Source: UBA668 sp041394605
GTDB taxonomy: Bacteria; Actinomycetota; Acidimicrobiia; Acidimicrobiales; Ilumatobacteraceae
Reading direction: 5' to 3'
DNA: 64,000 nucleotides
NCBI GenBank assembly: GCA_041394605.1
Contig: JAWKHX010000004.1
Span: 682,001 to 746,000, forward strand
Within the stretch, counting starts at the first letter, position 1. Every line of letters begins with the position of its first letter. The notes under the pieces are model-generated. The model searched no databases. It was not told the origin of the DNA and saw only the letters and a program-made list of their open reading frames with translations. Shown piece by piece: positions 40,680-48,987 of this stretch. The position numbers and the translations under genes were made by a program.

Positions 40680-41960
40680 GTGCCCGCCGCCAAGCGCTTC
40701 TACATCGAGACTCTCGGCTGTCCCAAGAACCAGGTGGACAGCGAGAAGTTGGTCGGCACCCTGCTCGCCGACGGGATGACCGCCACCGACGACGCGGCCA
40801 CCGCAGACCTCGTGGTGGTGAACACCTGCGCCTTCATCGACGAAGCCCGCCGGGAGAGCATCGACACCATCCTCGCTCTCGAGGAGCAGCGCAAGAAGGG
40901 CGCCAAGCTGGTGGTCACCGGTTGCATGGCCGAGCGCTACGGCCACGAGTTGGCCGAAGCCCTGCCCGAGGTGGACCAGGTGGCCGGGTTCGGCGTGCCG
41001 GTCAACCTCACCGCCAAGCCGGGCCGGAAGGCCATCCCCGTCTCGTCCGAGCCGCTGCCCAGCCTGGATCTGCTGAACCTGCCGCGGCCGAAGGCCACGG
41101 CGCCGTGGGCCTACGTGAAGATCGCCGAGGGGTGCGACCGCAACTGCGGCTTCTGCGCCATCCCGTCGTTCCGTGGCCCACAGCGCAGCCGCGACATGGC
41201 CGCCATCCTCGCCGAGGTGGAGCAGCTGGAGGCCAAGGAGATCGTGCTGGTGGCCCAGGACCTGGCCAGCTACGGCAAGGACCGGCCGGGTGAGTTGGGC
41301 GCCGGCGCCATCGTGCCGCTGGTGCGCGCCGTGGCTGCGGCGACGCCGTGGACCCGCCTGTTGTACCTGTATCCGAGCGACCTCACCGACGAGTTGATCG
41401 ACGCCATCTGCGACACCGGCGTGCCGTACTTCGACCTGTCGCTGCAGCACGTCAGCAAGCCGTTGCTGCGGCGGATGCGCCGGTGGGGCGACGGCCCGCG
41501 CTTCCTGCAGCGGATCGAGGACATCCGCCGGCGCCAGCCGGCGGCGGCGTTCCGCAGCAACTTCATCGTCGGCTACCCCGGTGAGACCGAGGAGGACCAC
41601 GACCGGCTGCTGGAGTTCGTGGAGGACGCCCAGCTGGACTGGTGCGGCTTCTTCGCCTACAGCGCAGAGGACGGCACGTACGCGGCCACTCTGGACCAGC
41701 AGGTGCCCGAGTCGCTGATGCACGAACGGTTGGCCGAGCTGCGCGAGTTGCAGGATGGCATCACCGCCGCCCGGCGCGACGACCTGATCGGTACCACCAT
41801 CGAGGTGTTGGTGGACGCACCGGGCCAGGCGCGCAGCACTCGCGAGGCGCCGGAGATCGACGGCGTTGTGGAAGTGCCGCATGCATTGGCGGTTGGCGAG
41901 TTCCATGCCGTGCGGGTGGTCGATGCGCTCGGCCCCGATCTCGTGGCAGACTCGCTCTGA
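40680..41960 (+). CDS. rimO: Ribosomal protein uS12 methylthiotransferase RimO
   Basis: 426 aa radical-SAM enzyme that methylthiolates Asp88/89 of S12. Order: N-terminal UPF0004 domain with cysteines (ETLGCPKNQVDSE, NTCAFIDEA, TGCMAERYG), radical SAM CDRNCGFCAIP near residue 152, and C-terminal TRAM domain. ETLGCPKN and the S12-specific SLQHVSKPLLRRMRR separate it from MiaB. GTG start. The stop overlaps the pgsA ATG, so the two are coupled. Confidence 0.94.
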   Translation: MPAAKRFYIETLGCPKNQVDSEKLVGTLLADGMTATDDAATADLVVVNTCAFIDEARRESIDTILALEEQRKKGAKLVVTGCMAERYGHELAEALPEVDQVAGFGVPVNLTAKPGRKAIPVSSEPLPSLDLLNLPRPKATAPWAYVKIAEGCDRNCGFCAIPSFRGPQRSRDMAAILAEVEQLEAKEIVLVAQDLASYGKDRPGELGAGAIVPLVRAVAAATPWTRLLYLYPSDLTDELIDAICDTGVPYFDLSLQHVSKPLLRRMRRWGDGPRFLQRIEDIRRRQPAAAFRSNFIVGYPGETEEDHDRLLEFVEDAQLDWCGFFAYSAEDGTYAATLDQQVPESLMHERLAELRELQDGITAARRDDLIGTTIEVLVDAPGQARSTREAPEIDGVVEVPHALAVGEFHAVRVVDALGPDLVADSL

Positions 41961-42538
41961 TGCCGGTCGATCCCAGCGCCATCAAGACGTGGGCCAATCT
42001 GGTCACGGTCGCGCGCATCATCATCGCCCCGTTCATGTTCCTGCTGATCCCCGATCAGCCCGGTGGGCGGTGGGGGGCGTTCCTCCTGTGGTTCGTCCTG
42101 TGCACCAGCGACGGCATCGACGGCTACCTGGCCCGCCGCCACGGGGCCACCAACCTCGGGGCCTTCCTCGACCCGTTGGCGGACAAGGTGCTGGTGCTCG
42201 GGGCGATGGTGTTCCTGGTGGCCAACGACACGTTCTGGATCGTGCCCGTGGCCATCATGGCGGGGCGCGAGTTGCTGATCAGCCTCTACCGCACGTTCGT
42301 GGGAGCCAAGGGTGTCAGCGTGCCGGCCAGCAAGACGGCGAAGTGGAAGACGTTCGCCCAGCAGTTGGCGGTCGGGTTCGCCATCATGCCCTGGACGGCG
42401 CTGGACGCCACTTGGTTGTGGAAGTCGCTGCTGTGGATCGCCGTCGTGCTGGCGCTGATCAGCGGCTTCCAGTACCTCTGGCGGGCCACCCACCCGGCGG
42501 CAGCGGTACTCGACGCGCCCCACAGCGCCAGGGTCTGA
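41960..42538 (+). CDS. pgsA: CDP-diacylglycerol-glycerol-3-phosphate 3-phosphatidyltransferase
   Basis: 192 aa integral membrane enzyme of phosphatidylglycerol synthesis. The CDP-alcohol phosphatidyltransferase signature is intact (SDGIDGYLARRHGATNLGAF followed by LDPLADK). At least four hydrophobic segments follow. The first codon overlaps the rimO stop, and cinA begins 2 bp after its stop. The rimO-pgsA-cinA order is standard in actinobacteria. Confidence 0.93.
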   Translation: MPVDPSAIKTWANLVTVARIIIAPFMFLLIPDQPGGRWGAFLLWFVLCTSDGIDGYLARRHGATNLGAFLDPLADKVLVLGAMVFLVANDTFWIVPVAIMAGRELLISLYRTFVGAKGVSVPASKTAKWKTFAQQLAVGFAIMPWTALDATWLWKSLLWIAVVLALISGFQYLWRATHPAAAVLDAPHSARV

Positions 42539-42540
42539 CC

Positions 42541-43791
42541 GTGCGCTGCGACGTCCTGGCCATCGGTACCGAACTGCTCCTCGGCCAGATCACCGACACC
42601 AACAGCCAGTGGATGGGCGAGCAGTTCGCTGCCGCCGGCATCGACTCGCTGCTGCAGGTGAAGGTGGGCGACAACCTGGCCCGCATCGAGACCGTGCTGC
42701 GGCGGATGCTGGCCGACGCCGACGCCGTGGTGGTGTGCGGCGGGCTCGGCCCCACCCACGACGACCTCACCCGCGAGGCCATCACCGCAGTGATGGGCAC
42801 CCGCTTGGAACTGGACGACGGCGTGGCCGAGGTGATCCGCCAGATGTTCGCGTCGCGGGGCCGGCGGATGGCCGAGAACAACCTCCGTCAGGCGATGGTG
42901 CCCGTGGGCGCCACGGTGATCCCGCAGACGCGCGGCACCGCCCCCGGCCTGATCTGCCCGGTCACCGTCGACGGGGCGGCCAAGGTGGTCTACGCCGTGC
43001 CCGGGGTACCCCACGAGATGAAGGACATGGTGCAGCGGGCGGTGCTACCGGATCTGCTGGCGCGCAGTGGCGAGGCTGCCGTCATCCGCAGTCGCACCCT
43101 GCGCACCTGGGGGGAGAGCGAGAGCGGCCTCAACGAGCGCCTGGACGGGCTGATCGCCCGGCTGGACGACGCCGGCAACCCGACGCTGGCGTTCCTGGCC
43201 AGCGGGTGGGAGGGCATCAAGGTGCGCCTCACCGCCAAGTGCGCCACGGCTGCGGAGGCCGATGCCCTGCTGGCGCAGTGGGAGGCCGAGGTTCGGGCCG
43301 AGGTCGGCGACATCGTGTTCGGTGTGGACGAGGACACCATGGAGTCCGTCGTTCTGCAGTTGCTGCGCGAGCGCGGGCTGTCGCTGGGGCTCGCCGAGTC
43401 CGTCACCGGTGGTCTGGTGGCCGGACGGATCACGGGTGTGCCCGGCGCCAGCGAGGTGTTCCGCGGCAGTGTGGTGTCCTACGCCAGCGAAGTGAAGTTC
43501 GATGTGCTGGGGGTGCCCGAGGGGCCGGTGGTCAGTGAGGCGGCCGCCGAGGCGATGGCCATCGGCGCCCGCCGGGTGCTGGGCGCCGACGTCGGCCTGG
43601 CGCTCACGGGCGTGGCCGGCCCCACGGAGCAGGAGGGCATGCCGGTGGGCACCCTGTGCGTGGGCCTGGCCATCGGCGAGCAGGTGCTGTCGCACACGTT
43701 CCGCCTGGCCGGCCAGCGCGACCAGATGCGCCAGATGAGCGTCATCACCGCGCTGAATCTCCTCCGCGGTGTGCTCACCGGCGACGCCTAG
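42541..43791 (+). CDS. cinA: CinA-family protein (competence/damage-inducible; NMN amidohydrolase)
   Basis: 416 aa. The N-terminal molybdopterin-binding-like domain has IGTELLLGQITDTNSQW, GGLGPTHDDLTRE and VPGVPHEM. The C-terminal CinA domain has LAESVTGGLVAGRIT, VSYASEVKFDVLGV and ALTGVAGP, typical of nicotinamide-nucleotide amidase with ADP-ribose pyrophosphatase activity. GTG start at 42541. The TAG stop also forms the -10 candidate of the tRNA-Arg gene. Confidence 0.94.
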   Translation: MRCDVLAIGTELLLGQITDTNSQWMGEQFAAAGIDSLLQVKVGDNLARIETVLRRMLADADAVVVCGGLGPTHDDLTREAITAVMGTRLELDDGVAEVIRQMFASRGRRMAENNLRQAMVPVGATVIPQTRGTAPGLICPVTVDGAAKVVYAVPGVPHEMKDMVQRAVLPDLLARSGEAAVIRSRTLRTWGESESGLNERLDGLIARLDDAGNPTLAFLASGWEGIKVRLTAKCATAAEADALLAQWEAEVRAEVGDIVFGVDEDTMESVVLQLLRERGLSLGLAESVTGGLVAGRITGVPGASEVFRGSVVSYASEVKFDVLGVPEGPVVSEAAAEAMAIGARRVLGADVGLALTGVAGPTEQEGMPVGTLCVGLAIGEQVLSHTFRLAGQRDQMRQMSVITALNLLRGVLTGDA

Positions 43792-43794
43792 GCT
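43789..43794 (+). promoter_or_regulatory. -10 box (TAGGCT) for tRNA-Arg, overlapping the cinA stop
   Basis: It lies 9 nt before the first base of the mature tRNA. Its first three bases are the cinA stop codon. Confidence 0.4.
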
Positions 43795-43803
43795 GATCCG
43801 CAC

Positions 43804-43876
43804 GCCTCCGTAGCTCAATGGAGAGAGCAGCGGGTTTCTACCCCGTTGGTTGTGGGTTCGAGTCCTACCGGAGGCA
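43804..43876 (+). tRNA. tRNA-Arg (anticodon TCT)
   Basis: 73 nt including the discriminator A. Acceptor GCCTCCG/CGGAGGC pairs perfectly. D stem GCTC/GAGC, anticodon stem GCGGG/CCCGT, loop TTTCTAC with anticodon TCT at 43837-43839, and T stem GTGGG/CCTAC with loop TTCGAGT. It decodes AGA and, by wobble, AGG, both rare here. CCA is not fully encoded (ACCG follows), so it must be added. Confidence 0.95.
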
Positions 43877-43961
43877 CCGCCTGCCGTGGTCGCAGTGGCG
43901 TGTTCGTCAAGGTTTGTCCAAACCGCTCAGGCGGCCTGCGTGACCGGACGATGACCACGAC

Positions 43962-44711
43962 GTGAATCGCCGTACGACAGACCGCCCCGGCGGCACCGGG
44001 CGGTTCGATCCGATGAGCGGGTCGTGGCCGATGGTGGTGTTCGATCTGCTCGTCGTGGTGGGCCTGGTCGCTGCGGCGAAGGCCGTGAGCGACACGATGA
44101 GCGTCGGTGCGGGCTGGGTGTGGTTCCTGCTGCTGTCGGCGTCGTTCGTGTTCTGCTTCGTGGCCGTGCCGCTGCGGGTGCTGCTGGTGCGCCAGCAGCA
44201 GAGCATCATGCGGCAGACGTCGGAGGCGCGCCGCCAGGCGTCCACCGACCCGCTCACCGGGCTGCCGAACCGGCGGAGCACCGAAGGGTTCGTGGCCGAC
44301 CTGCTGGCCGAGGGCATCCCGTTCACCGTCGCGGTGTGCGACCTGGACCACTTCAAGAACGTCAACGACGGGTTCGGTCACGACGTGGGCGATTCGGCGC
44401 TGGTGCTGTTCGCCCGCACGGTGCGGCGGGTGGTTCGCCACACCGACATCGTGGTTCGCCACGGCGGCGAGGAGTTCCTGGTGATCCTGCCGCGGACGTT
44501 CAAGGACCAGGCTGTCGGGGTGCTGGACCGGGTGCGCCTGGAGTTGGCGGTGGCCGTGGCCGACACCGGCAGCCCGGCCTACACGTTCAGCGCCGGGGTC
44601 GCCGACACCACCGAACGGTCGGACTGGACGGCGCTGCTGCAGGTGGCCGATCAGCGCCTGCTGCATGCCAAGCGTCTCGGCCGCGACCGGGTGCTGGCCA
44701 GCATCGCCTGA
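43962..44711 (+). CDS. Membrane-bound diguanylate cyclase (GGDEF)
   Basis: 249 aa. Two TM segments at about 24-42 and 50-70, a short coiled linker (QQQSIMRQTSEARRQ), then a GGDEF domain: STDPLTGLPNRRS, VCDLDHFKNVNDGFGH and HGGEEF near residue 166. RHTD, five residues before GGEEF, is an intact RxxD inhibitory site, so the enzyme should be active and product-inhibited, making cyclic di-GMP. GTG 43962 is the likely start; there is no sensory domain beyond the membrane segments. It lies 85 bp after the tRNA. Confidence 0.9.
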   Translation: MNRRTTDRPGGTGRFDPMSGSWPMVVFDLLVVVGLVAAAKAVSDTMSVGAGWVWFLLLSASFVFCFVAVPLRVLLVRQQQSIMRQTSEARRQASTDPLTGLPNRRSTEGFVADLLAEGIPFTVAVCDLDHFKNVNDGFGHDVGDSALVLFARTVRRVVRHTDIVVRHGGEEFLVILPRTFKDQAVGVLDRVRLELAVAVADTGSPAYTFSAGVADTTERSDWTALLQVADQRLLHAKRLGRDRVLASIA

Positions 44712-44806
44712 CACCACCGATCCGGCCCGACAGTAGGGATTCGGCCCGTCTCGCCCTACCCTGGAGAGGTCCTTACGGACCCCAACCCCGGACTCGCGAG
44801 GTCGAT

Positions 44807-45331
44807 GTGAAGTTCAAGAAGGGCGACACCGTCATCTATCCCCAGCACGGAGCGTGCCTCGTCGTGGGCACGAAGAAGATGGAGGCGTTCGGCACCACGC
44901 AGGACTACCTCATCCTCCGCACGGTCATCAACGAGATGACGCTGTCGGTGCCGGTGGCCAAGGCCGAGGAAGTGGGTGTCCGCCCGCCGGTGAACCCGGA
45001 GGAGTTGGAAGACCTGGTGGCCGTGCTCAGCAAGCCGGACCCGCGCGTGCCCAGCAACTGGAGCCGGCGGTTCAAGAACCACCAGGAGAAGCTGAAGAGC
45101 GGCGACGTGTACCAGGTGGCCGAAGTGGTGCGGAACCTCGCTGCCCGCAACCGCGACTCCTCGCTGTCGGCCGCCGAGCGCACCATGTACGACCGGGCAC
45201 GGATCAACCTGGTCAGTGAGATCGCCCCGGCGCTGAAGGTCAGTGCCGAGGAGGCCGAGCGGTATCTCGACGACGCCCTCGCCAAGGGTGTGCTGAAGCC
45301 GGCCAAGGAGCCCGCCAAGAAGAAGGCGTGA
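44807..45331 (+). CDS. carD: CarD-family RNA polymerase-binding transcription factor
   Basis: 174 aa. The N-terminal CarD/TRCF RNA-polymerase-interaction domain starts VKFKKGDTVIYPQHGACLVV. The C-terminal helical DNA-binding part contains WSRRFKNHQEKLKSGDVYQV. CarD stabilises open complexes at rRNA and other promoters in actinobacteria. The Lys/Ala-rich tail PAKEPAKKKA is extra. GTG 44807 has CGCGAGG upstream. Confidence 0.95.
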   Translation: MKFKKGDTVIYPQHGACLVVGTKKMEAFGTTQDYLILRTVINEMTLSVPVAKAEEVGVRPPVNPEELEDLVAVLSKPDPRVPSNWSRRFKNHQEKLKSGDVYQVAEVVRNLAARNRDSSLSAAERTMYDRARINLVSEIAPALKVSAEEAERYLDDALAKGVLKPAKEPAKKKA

Positions 45332-45360
45332 TCGGCCTCGGGCCGGCCACGCCGCCCGTC

Positions 45361-45366
45361 TAGTCT
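45361..45366 (+). promoter_or_regulatory. -10 box (TAGTCT) of a leaderless promoter for the glutamine-synthetase-like gene
   Basis: It lies 6 nt before ATG 45373, and no ribosome-binding site can fit between. Confidence 0.5.
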
Positions 45367-45372
45367 CCGTGC

Positions 45373-46752
45373 ATGACCGCTCCCGGCCTGCTGACGCGCC
45401 CCGAACTCACCGACCTCATCCACCGCGGTGAGGTGGACACGGTGCTGATGGTGTTCCCCGACTTGCAGGGCCGCCTGGTCGGCAAGCGCACCACCGGGCG
45501 CTTCTTCCTCCAGCAGGTGGCCGACGCCGGCACGGAGAACTGCGACTACCTCATCGCCTGCGACATGGACAACAACCCGGTCCCCGGCTACCGGTTCACC
45601 AGCTACGAGCAGGGCTACGGCGACATGCTGGCCGCCGCGGACTGGAACACCGTGCGGCTGATCCCGTGGGTGGAGAAGACGGCGATGATCATGTGCGACC
45701 TGCGCGACGTGGACACCCACGACCTCATCCGTGTGGCGCCGCGCAGCATCCTGCAGGCCCAGGTGGACGCCGCGGCGGCGATGGGCTTCCTGCCGATGGT
45801 GGCCAGCGAGATCGAGTTCTACCTGTTCCGCGACACCTACGACGAGGCCCACGACAAGGGCTACCGCAACCTGCAGCCGCACTCGCCGTGGCTGGAGGAC
45901 TACCACGTCCTCCAGACCACCAAGGACGAGTACGTCATCGGTGCCATCCGCCGCGGGCTGGAGGCTGCGGGCGTGCCGGTGGAGTTCAGCAAGGGCGAGG
46001 CCGGCAAGGGCCAGCACGAGATCAACCTCGACTACACCACCGCGGTGGAGATGGCCGACCGCAACAGCGTGTACAAGCTGGCGGCCAAGGAGATCGCCCA
46101 CTTCCACGGCCGCTCGGTGTCGTTCATGGCCAAGTACGACTTCGCCGACACCGGCTCGTCGTGCCACATCCACTCCAGCCTGTGGTCGCTGGACGGGGAG
46201 ACCGCCGTGTTCGACGGCGGCCACCACGCCCCGCACGGGATGAGCGACACGTTCCGCCACTACCTGGCCGGGCAGATCGCTACCGCCCGCGAGTTCAGCC
46301 TGCTGTGGGCGCCGACGATCAACAGCTACAAGCGGTTCCAGCCCGGCTCGTGGGCGCCGACCGGCGTGGGTTGGGGCATCGACAACCGCACCCTCGGGTT
46401 CCGCAAGGTCGGCCACGGCAAGGGCACCCGGGTGGAGTGCCGCATCCCCGGCAGCGACGCCAACAGCTACTTCGCCTTCGCCGGGGCCATCGCCGGCGGC
46501 CTGCACGGCATCCGCAACAAGATGGAGCTCGGCGAGCCGTTCAGCGGCAACGGCTACGAGGCCCCGGACATCGATCGCATCCCCTGGAGCCTGGTCGACG
46601 CCATCGCGCTGTGGGAGCGCAGCGACGCCGCCCGCGAGTGCTTCGGCGAGGACGTGCACCACCACATCCTCACCATGGCCAAGGCCGAGTGGATGGCCTT
46701 CAACCAGACCGTGACGGACTGGGAGCTCCGCCGCTACTGGGAACGGATCTGA
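45373..46752 (+). CDS. Glutamine synthetase-like protein (GlnA paralogue, gamma-glutamyl ligase type)
   Basis: 459 aa with the glutamine synthetase fold: N-terminal beta-grasp (DTVLMVFPDLQGRLVGKR), catalytic domain with metal motifs ASEIEFYLF and GKGQHEINLDY, then FMAKYDFADTGSSCHIHSSLW and FRKVGHGKGTRVECRIPGSDAN. It lacks the full GlnA ATP motif (KPFFNGNGSG type) and the adenylylation loop, so it is more likely a PuuA-like ligase acting on polyamines or other amines than the main GlnA. Leaderless start. Confidence 0.87.
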   Translation: MTAPGLLTRPELTDLIHRGEVDTVLMVFPDLQGRLVGKRTTGRFFLQQVADAGTENCDYLIACDMDNNPVPGYRFTSYEQGYGDMLAAADWNTVRLIPWVEKTAMIMCDLRDVDTHDLIRVAPRSILQAQVDAAAAMGFLPMVASEIEFYLFRDTYDEAHDKGYRNLQPHSPWLEDYHVLQTTKDEYVIGAIRRGLEAAGVPVEFSKGEAGKGQHEINLDYTTAVEMADRNSVYKLAAKEIAHFHGRSVSFMAKYDFADTGSSCHIHSSLWSLDGETAVFDGGHHAPHGMSDTFRHYLAGQIATAREFSLLWAPTINSYKRFQPGSWAPTGVGWGIDNRTLGFRKVGHGKGTRVECRIPGSDANSYFAFAGAIAGGLHGIRNKMELGEPFSGNGYEAPDIDRIPWSLVDAIALWERSDAARECFGEDVHHHILTMAKAEWMAFNQTVTDWELRRYWERI

Positions 46753-46756
46753 CCAG

Positions 46757-47254
46757 TTGGCCCGCCGCTGGGTGTGGCTGTCCGTTGCGTTGATCGTCCT
46801 CGTGGCGGTGCTGGTCGCCTACGGGCTGAGGATGGGTTCGAGCCACCCGGTGCGGCACAGCGAACCACTTGCCGGCCGGTACGACGACGGCACAGCGACG
46901 CTGGAGCTGATCGTGGGGTCGTGCGCTGCACTGAGGGATGTGCAGGTGCAGGTCAGCGCGTACCTGCCGGGTGGTGGGCCCACGGGTGACGGCCACTGGG
47001 AGGATCAGGCGACTGCCGACCTCGACGGCGGGCAGCCCGGCCTCGTCACGCTGGCGCCGGTCGTGCTCGACGGCCCGGACGACCTTCCCGTGGCTGTCAG
47101 CGTGTGGGCCGTAGGGAGCAGCGGCGCCCGGGTGGAGTACGGCCTCCGAGCGGACCTCGGGACGCTCCGCTCGGCCGGTGCCGACGCCGACGGGCCGCTG
47201 GGCGACGATGGCTTCGCCGAACGCCGTGCATCGCTGTGCGGCGTCGACGGGTGA
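46757..47254 (+). CDS. Hypothetical membrane-anchored protein
   Basis: 165 aa starting at TTG 46757. One N-terminal TM segment (WVWLSVALIVLVAVLVAYGL) is followed by an external domain rich in Gly, Asp and Val with strand-like pieces (TATLELIVGSCAALRDVQVQV and VAVSVWAVGSSGARVEYG). Two Cys could form a disulfide. I do not recognise a family. It starts 4 bp after the glutamine-synthetase-like gene and may share its transcript. Confidence 0.6.
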   Translation: MARRWVWLSVALIVLVAVLVAYGLRMGSSHPVRHSEPLAGRYDDGTATLELIVGSCAALRDVQVQVSAYLPGGGPTGDGHWEDQATADLDGGQPGLVTLAPVVLDGPDDLPVAVSVWAVGSSGARVEYGLRADLGTLRSAGADADGPLGDDGFAERRASLCGVDG

Positions 47255-47316
47255 TCTCGTCGGTCGGCGAGCGGTGCATCGACACGCGTCGGGCACACCT
47301 GAGAAGATTGGCCCTG

Positions 47317-48108
47317 ATGCCGACGAACCGGTCGCCGAATCACCTCCGCCAAGCGCTGTTGGCGCTCGAGGTCCCGTTCGGCGGCACGTTCGACGCGCCC
47401 GCGGTCGAGTGGCGCCGCCTGCTGTCGGAGTGGTTCGGCACGTTCGTCCTGGTGCTCGTTGCCGCGGGTGCCGTGGTGGTCAACGACGCATCCGGTGGCG
47501 CCGTGCCGCTGGCGAGCCGGGTCGTCGCTCCGGGCATCGTGGTGATGGGCCTGATCTACTCCACCGGCCCGATCGGTGGCGCCCATCTGAACCCCGCCGT
47601 CACGTTGTGCTTCGCCACCCGTGGCAACTTCCCGTGGCTGCGCGTGCCCGGCTATCTCCTCGCCCAGCTCTGCGGCGCCGTCGCTGCCGCCGGGGTGCTG
47701 CGAGCCCTGTTCGGGGACCGGGTCAGCGTGGGCGCGACGCTCCCCGGTGCGGGCTTCTCGGCCGGCGACAGCCTGGGGATCGAGCTGCTGTTGACCCTGG
47801 TGCTGTGCACGGTGATCCTCGGCACGGCGTGGGGCGTAAGAACGTCGGTCCCAACGCAGCCATCGCCGTTGGTGAAGCTACGTCGCGCGGCGGGCTCCTG
47901 GGCGGCGCCCGTGTCGGGTGCCTCGATGAACCCGGCTCGGTCGTTCGGCCCGGCGTTGGTGGCCGGCGACTGGAGGTCGTGGTGGGTGTACTGGATCGGC
48001 CCGGTCATCGGCGGTCAGGTGGCGGCGGGGCTGGCCTGGGTGCTGCGTGGGTCGCACACCGCTGCCGGCGACCTGGCGGCCCAGGGCGATCCCGACCTGT
48101 TCTCCTAG
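47317..48108 (+). CDS. Aquaporin/MIP-family channel, with an internal out-of-frame window
   Basis: 263 aa. Six-helix channel with both NPA boxes: GGAHLNPAVTLCF near residue 90 and SGASMNPARSFGPALV near 203. Arg after the second NPA is present. From about 47834 to 47907 the frame reads an atypical Arg/Pro/Ser-rich stretch, while the next frame reads KNVGPNAAIAVG and GGLLG, the expected fifth helix. Adding one G at the GGGG run 47831-47834 and removing one G near 47901-47906 gives a canonical MIP. AAGATT lies 7 nt before ATG 47317. Conducts water or small neutral solutes. Confidence 0.85.
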   Translation: MPTNRSPNHLRQALLALEVPFGGTFDAPAVEWRRLLSEWFGTFVLVLVAAGAVVVNDASGGAVPLASRVVAPGIVVMGLIYSTGPIGGAHLNPAVTLCFATRGNFPWLRVPGYLLAQLCGAVAAAGVLRALFGDRVSVGATLPGAGFSAGDSLGIELLLTLVLCTVILGTAWGVRTSVPTQPSPLVKLRRAAGSWAAPVSGASMNPARSFGPALVAGDWRSWWVYWIGPVIGGQVAAGLAWVLRGSHTAAGDLAAQGDPDLFS

Positions 48109-48130
48109 GCGCGTCCCATCGGCCGGCCCG

Positions 48131-48820
48131 TCAGCGGAACTCCACCAGCACGGGGAGGTGGTCGCTGATGGCCCGCCAGGTGTCGCCACCCTCCGGAGTG
48201 TCCACCAGCAGCACCTCGCTGCCGGTGGGTACGAGCACGTAATCCAGCCGCTGGTCCGGGGCCTCGCTCGGGTTGGTGACGGTGCCACCCGTGTCCTCCA
48301 CGCCGACGGTGGCCAGTTCGGCCAGCACCTCGGCGCCGTCCGGTGCGTTCAGGTCGCCGCACACCAACACCCGGGCGGTGGGCTCGCTGCGCACGGCCGC
48401 GGCCACACGCGCCGCCTGGGCCACCCGCTCGTCGTGCGGCCCCCCGACCAGATGGACGTTGTGTACCCGCAGCGCCGACCCGTCCGGCCGGGTGACGGTG
48501 GCCGACACCATGATCCGCCGCCGGTAGATCCACATCGGCTCGCCGACCGAGAGAATCCGCCGAACGGGCTTGGACAGCCGGGTGGGGGAGAGGATCGCCA
48601 TGCCCTCCGCCGTCCACCACAACAGCGGGCCGTACGGGTAGTGCTTGCTGCGCCAGACCGCCTGCCAGCCCAGGATCCGGGCCAGGCGGCGGGCCTGCCC
48701 GCGGCGCACCTCCTGCAGGGCCACGACGTCGGGCTCGCAGTGGCGGATGTGGGCCACCACCCGGTCCAACGGCGGGTGCTTGGCCCCCAGGATGTTCCAC
48801 GTCAGCACCCGCCACGTCAC
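48131..48820 (-). CDS. Endonuclease/exonuclease/phosphatase-family protein
   Basis: 229 aa, cytoplasmic. The four EEP active-site motifs are in order: TWNILG (N-term), LQEVRRGQ (metal Glu), GDLNAPDG (Asp/Asn), and SDHLPVLV at the C-terminus (catalytic His). It resembles small DNase I/phosphodiesterase-like enzymes; the substrate may be DNA or a phosphate ester. GTG 48820 follows GAGACT (48828-48833, minus) by 7 nt, a leaderless start. Confidence 0.88.
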   Translation of the reverse strand: MTWRVLTWNILGAKHPPLDRVVAHIRHCEPDVVALQEVRRGQARRLARILGWQAVWRSKHYPYGPLLWWTAEGMAILSPTRLSKPVRRILSVGEPMWIYRRRIMVSATVTRPDGSALRVHNVHLVGGPHDERVAQAARVAAAVRSEPTARVLVCGDLNAPDGAEVLAELATVGVEDTGGTVTNPSEAPDQRLDYVLVPTGSEVLLVDTPEGGDTWRAISDHLPVLVEFR

Positions 48821-48836
48821 GCCCCCCAGTCTCCCC

Positions 48837-48945
48837 CAAGTTGGCGTTGAGGTGTTGCCCTACCGCATCTCAGCGCCAACTTGTGGAGGGGGCCGGCCAA
48901 GTTGGCGTTCAGGTGTTGCCCTACCGCACCTCACCGCCAACTTGG
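48837..48945. repeat. Tandem pair of related hairpins in a divergent promoter region
   Basis: Copy A (48837-48883) has arms CAAGTTGGCG and CGCCAACTTG; copy B (48897-48945) has arms CCAAGTTGGCG and CGCCAACTTGG. The inner stem differs between copies: TTGAGGTG/CATCTCAG in A and TTCAGGTG/CACCTCAC in B. The loop (TTGCCCTACCG) is identical. The two copies lie head to tail, 13 bp apart, between the divergent endonuclease-like and SDR genes. A third partial arm GCAACTTGG follows at 48951-48959. Confidence 0.75.
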
Positions 48946-48987
48946 AAGGGGCAACTTGGGGGGCGCGGGGCGGTACCGTGCTCGGCC

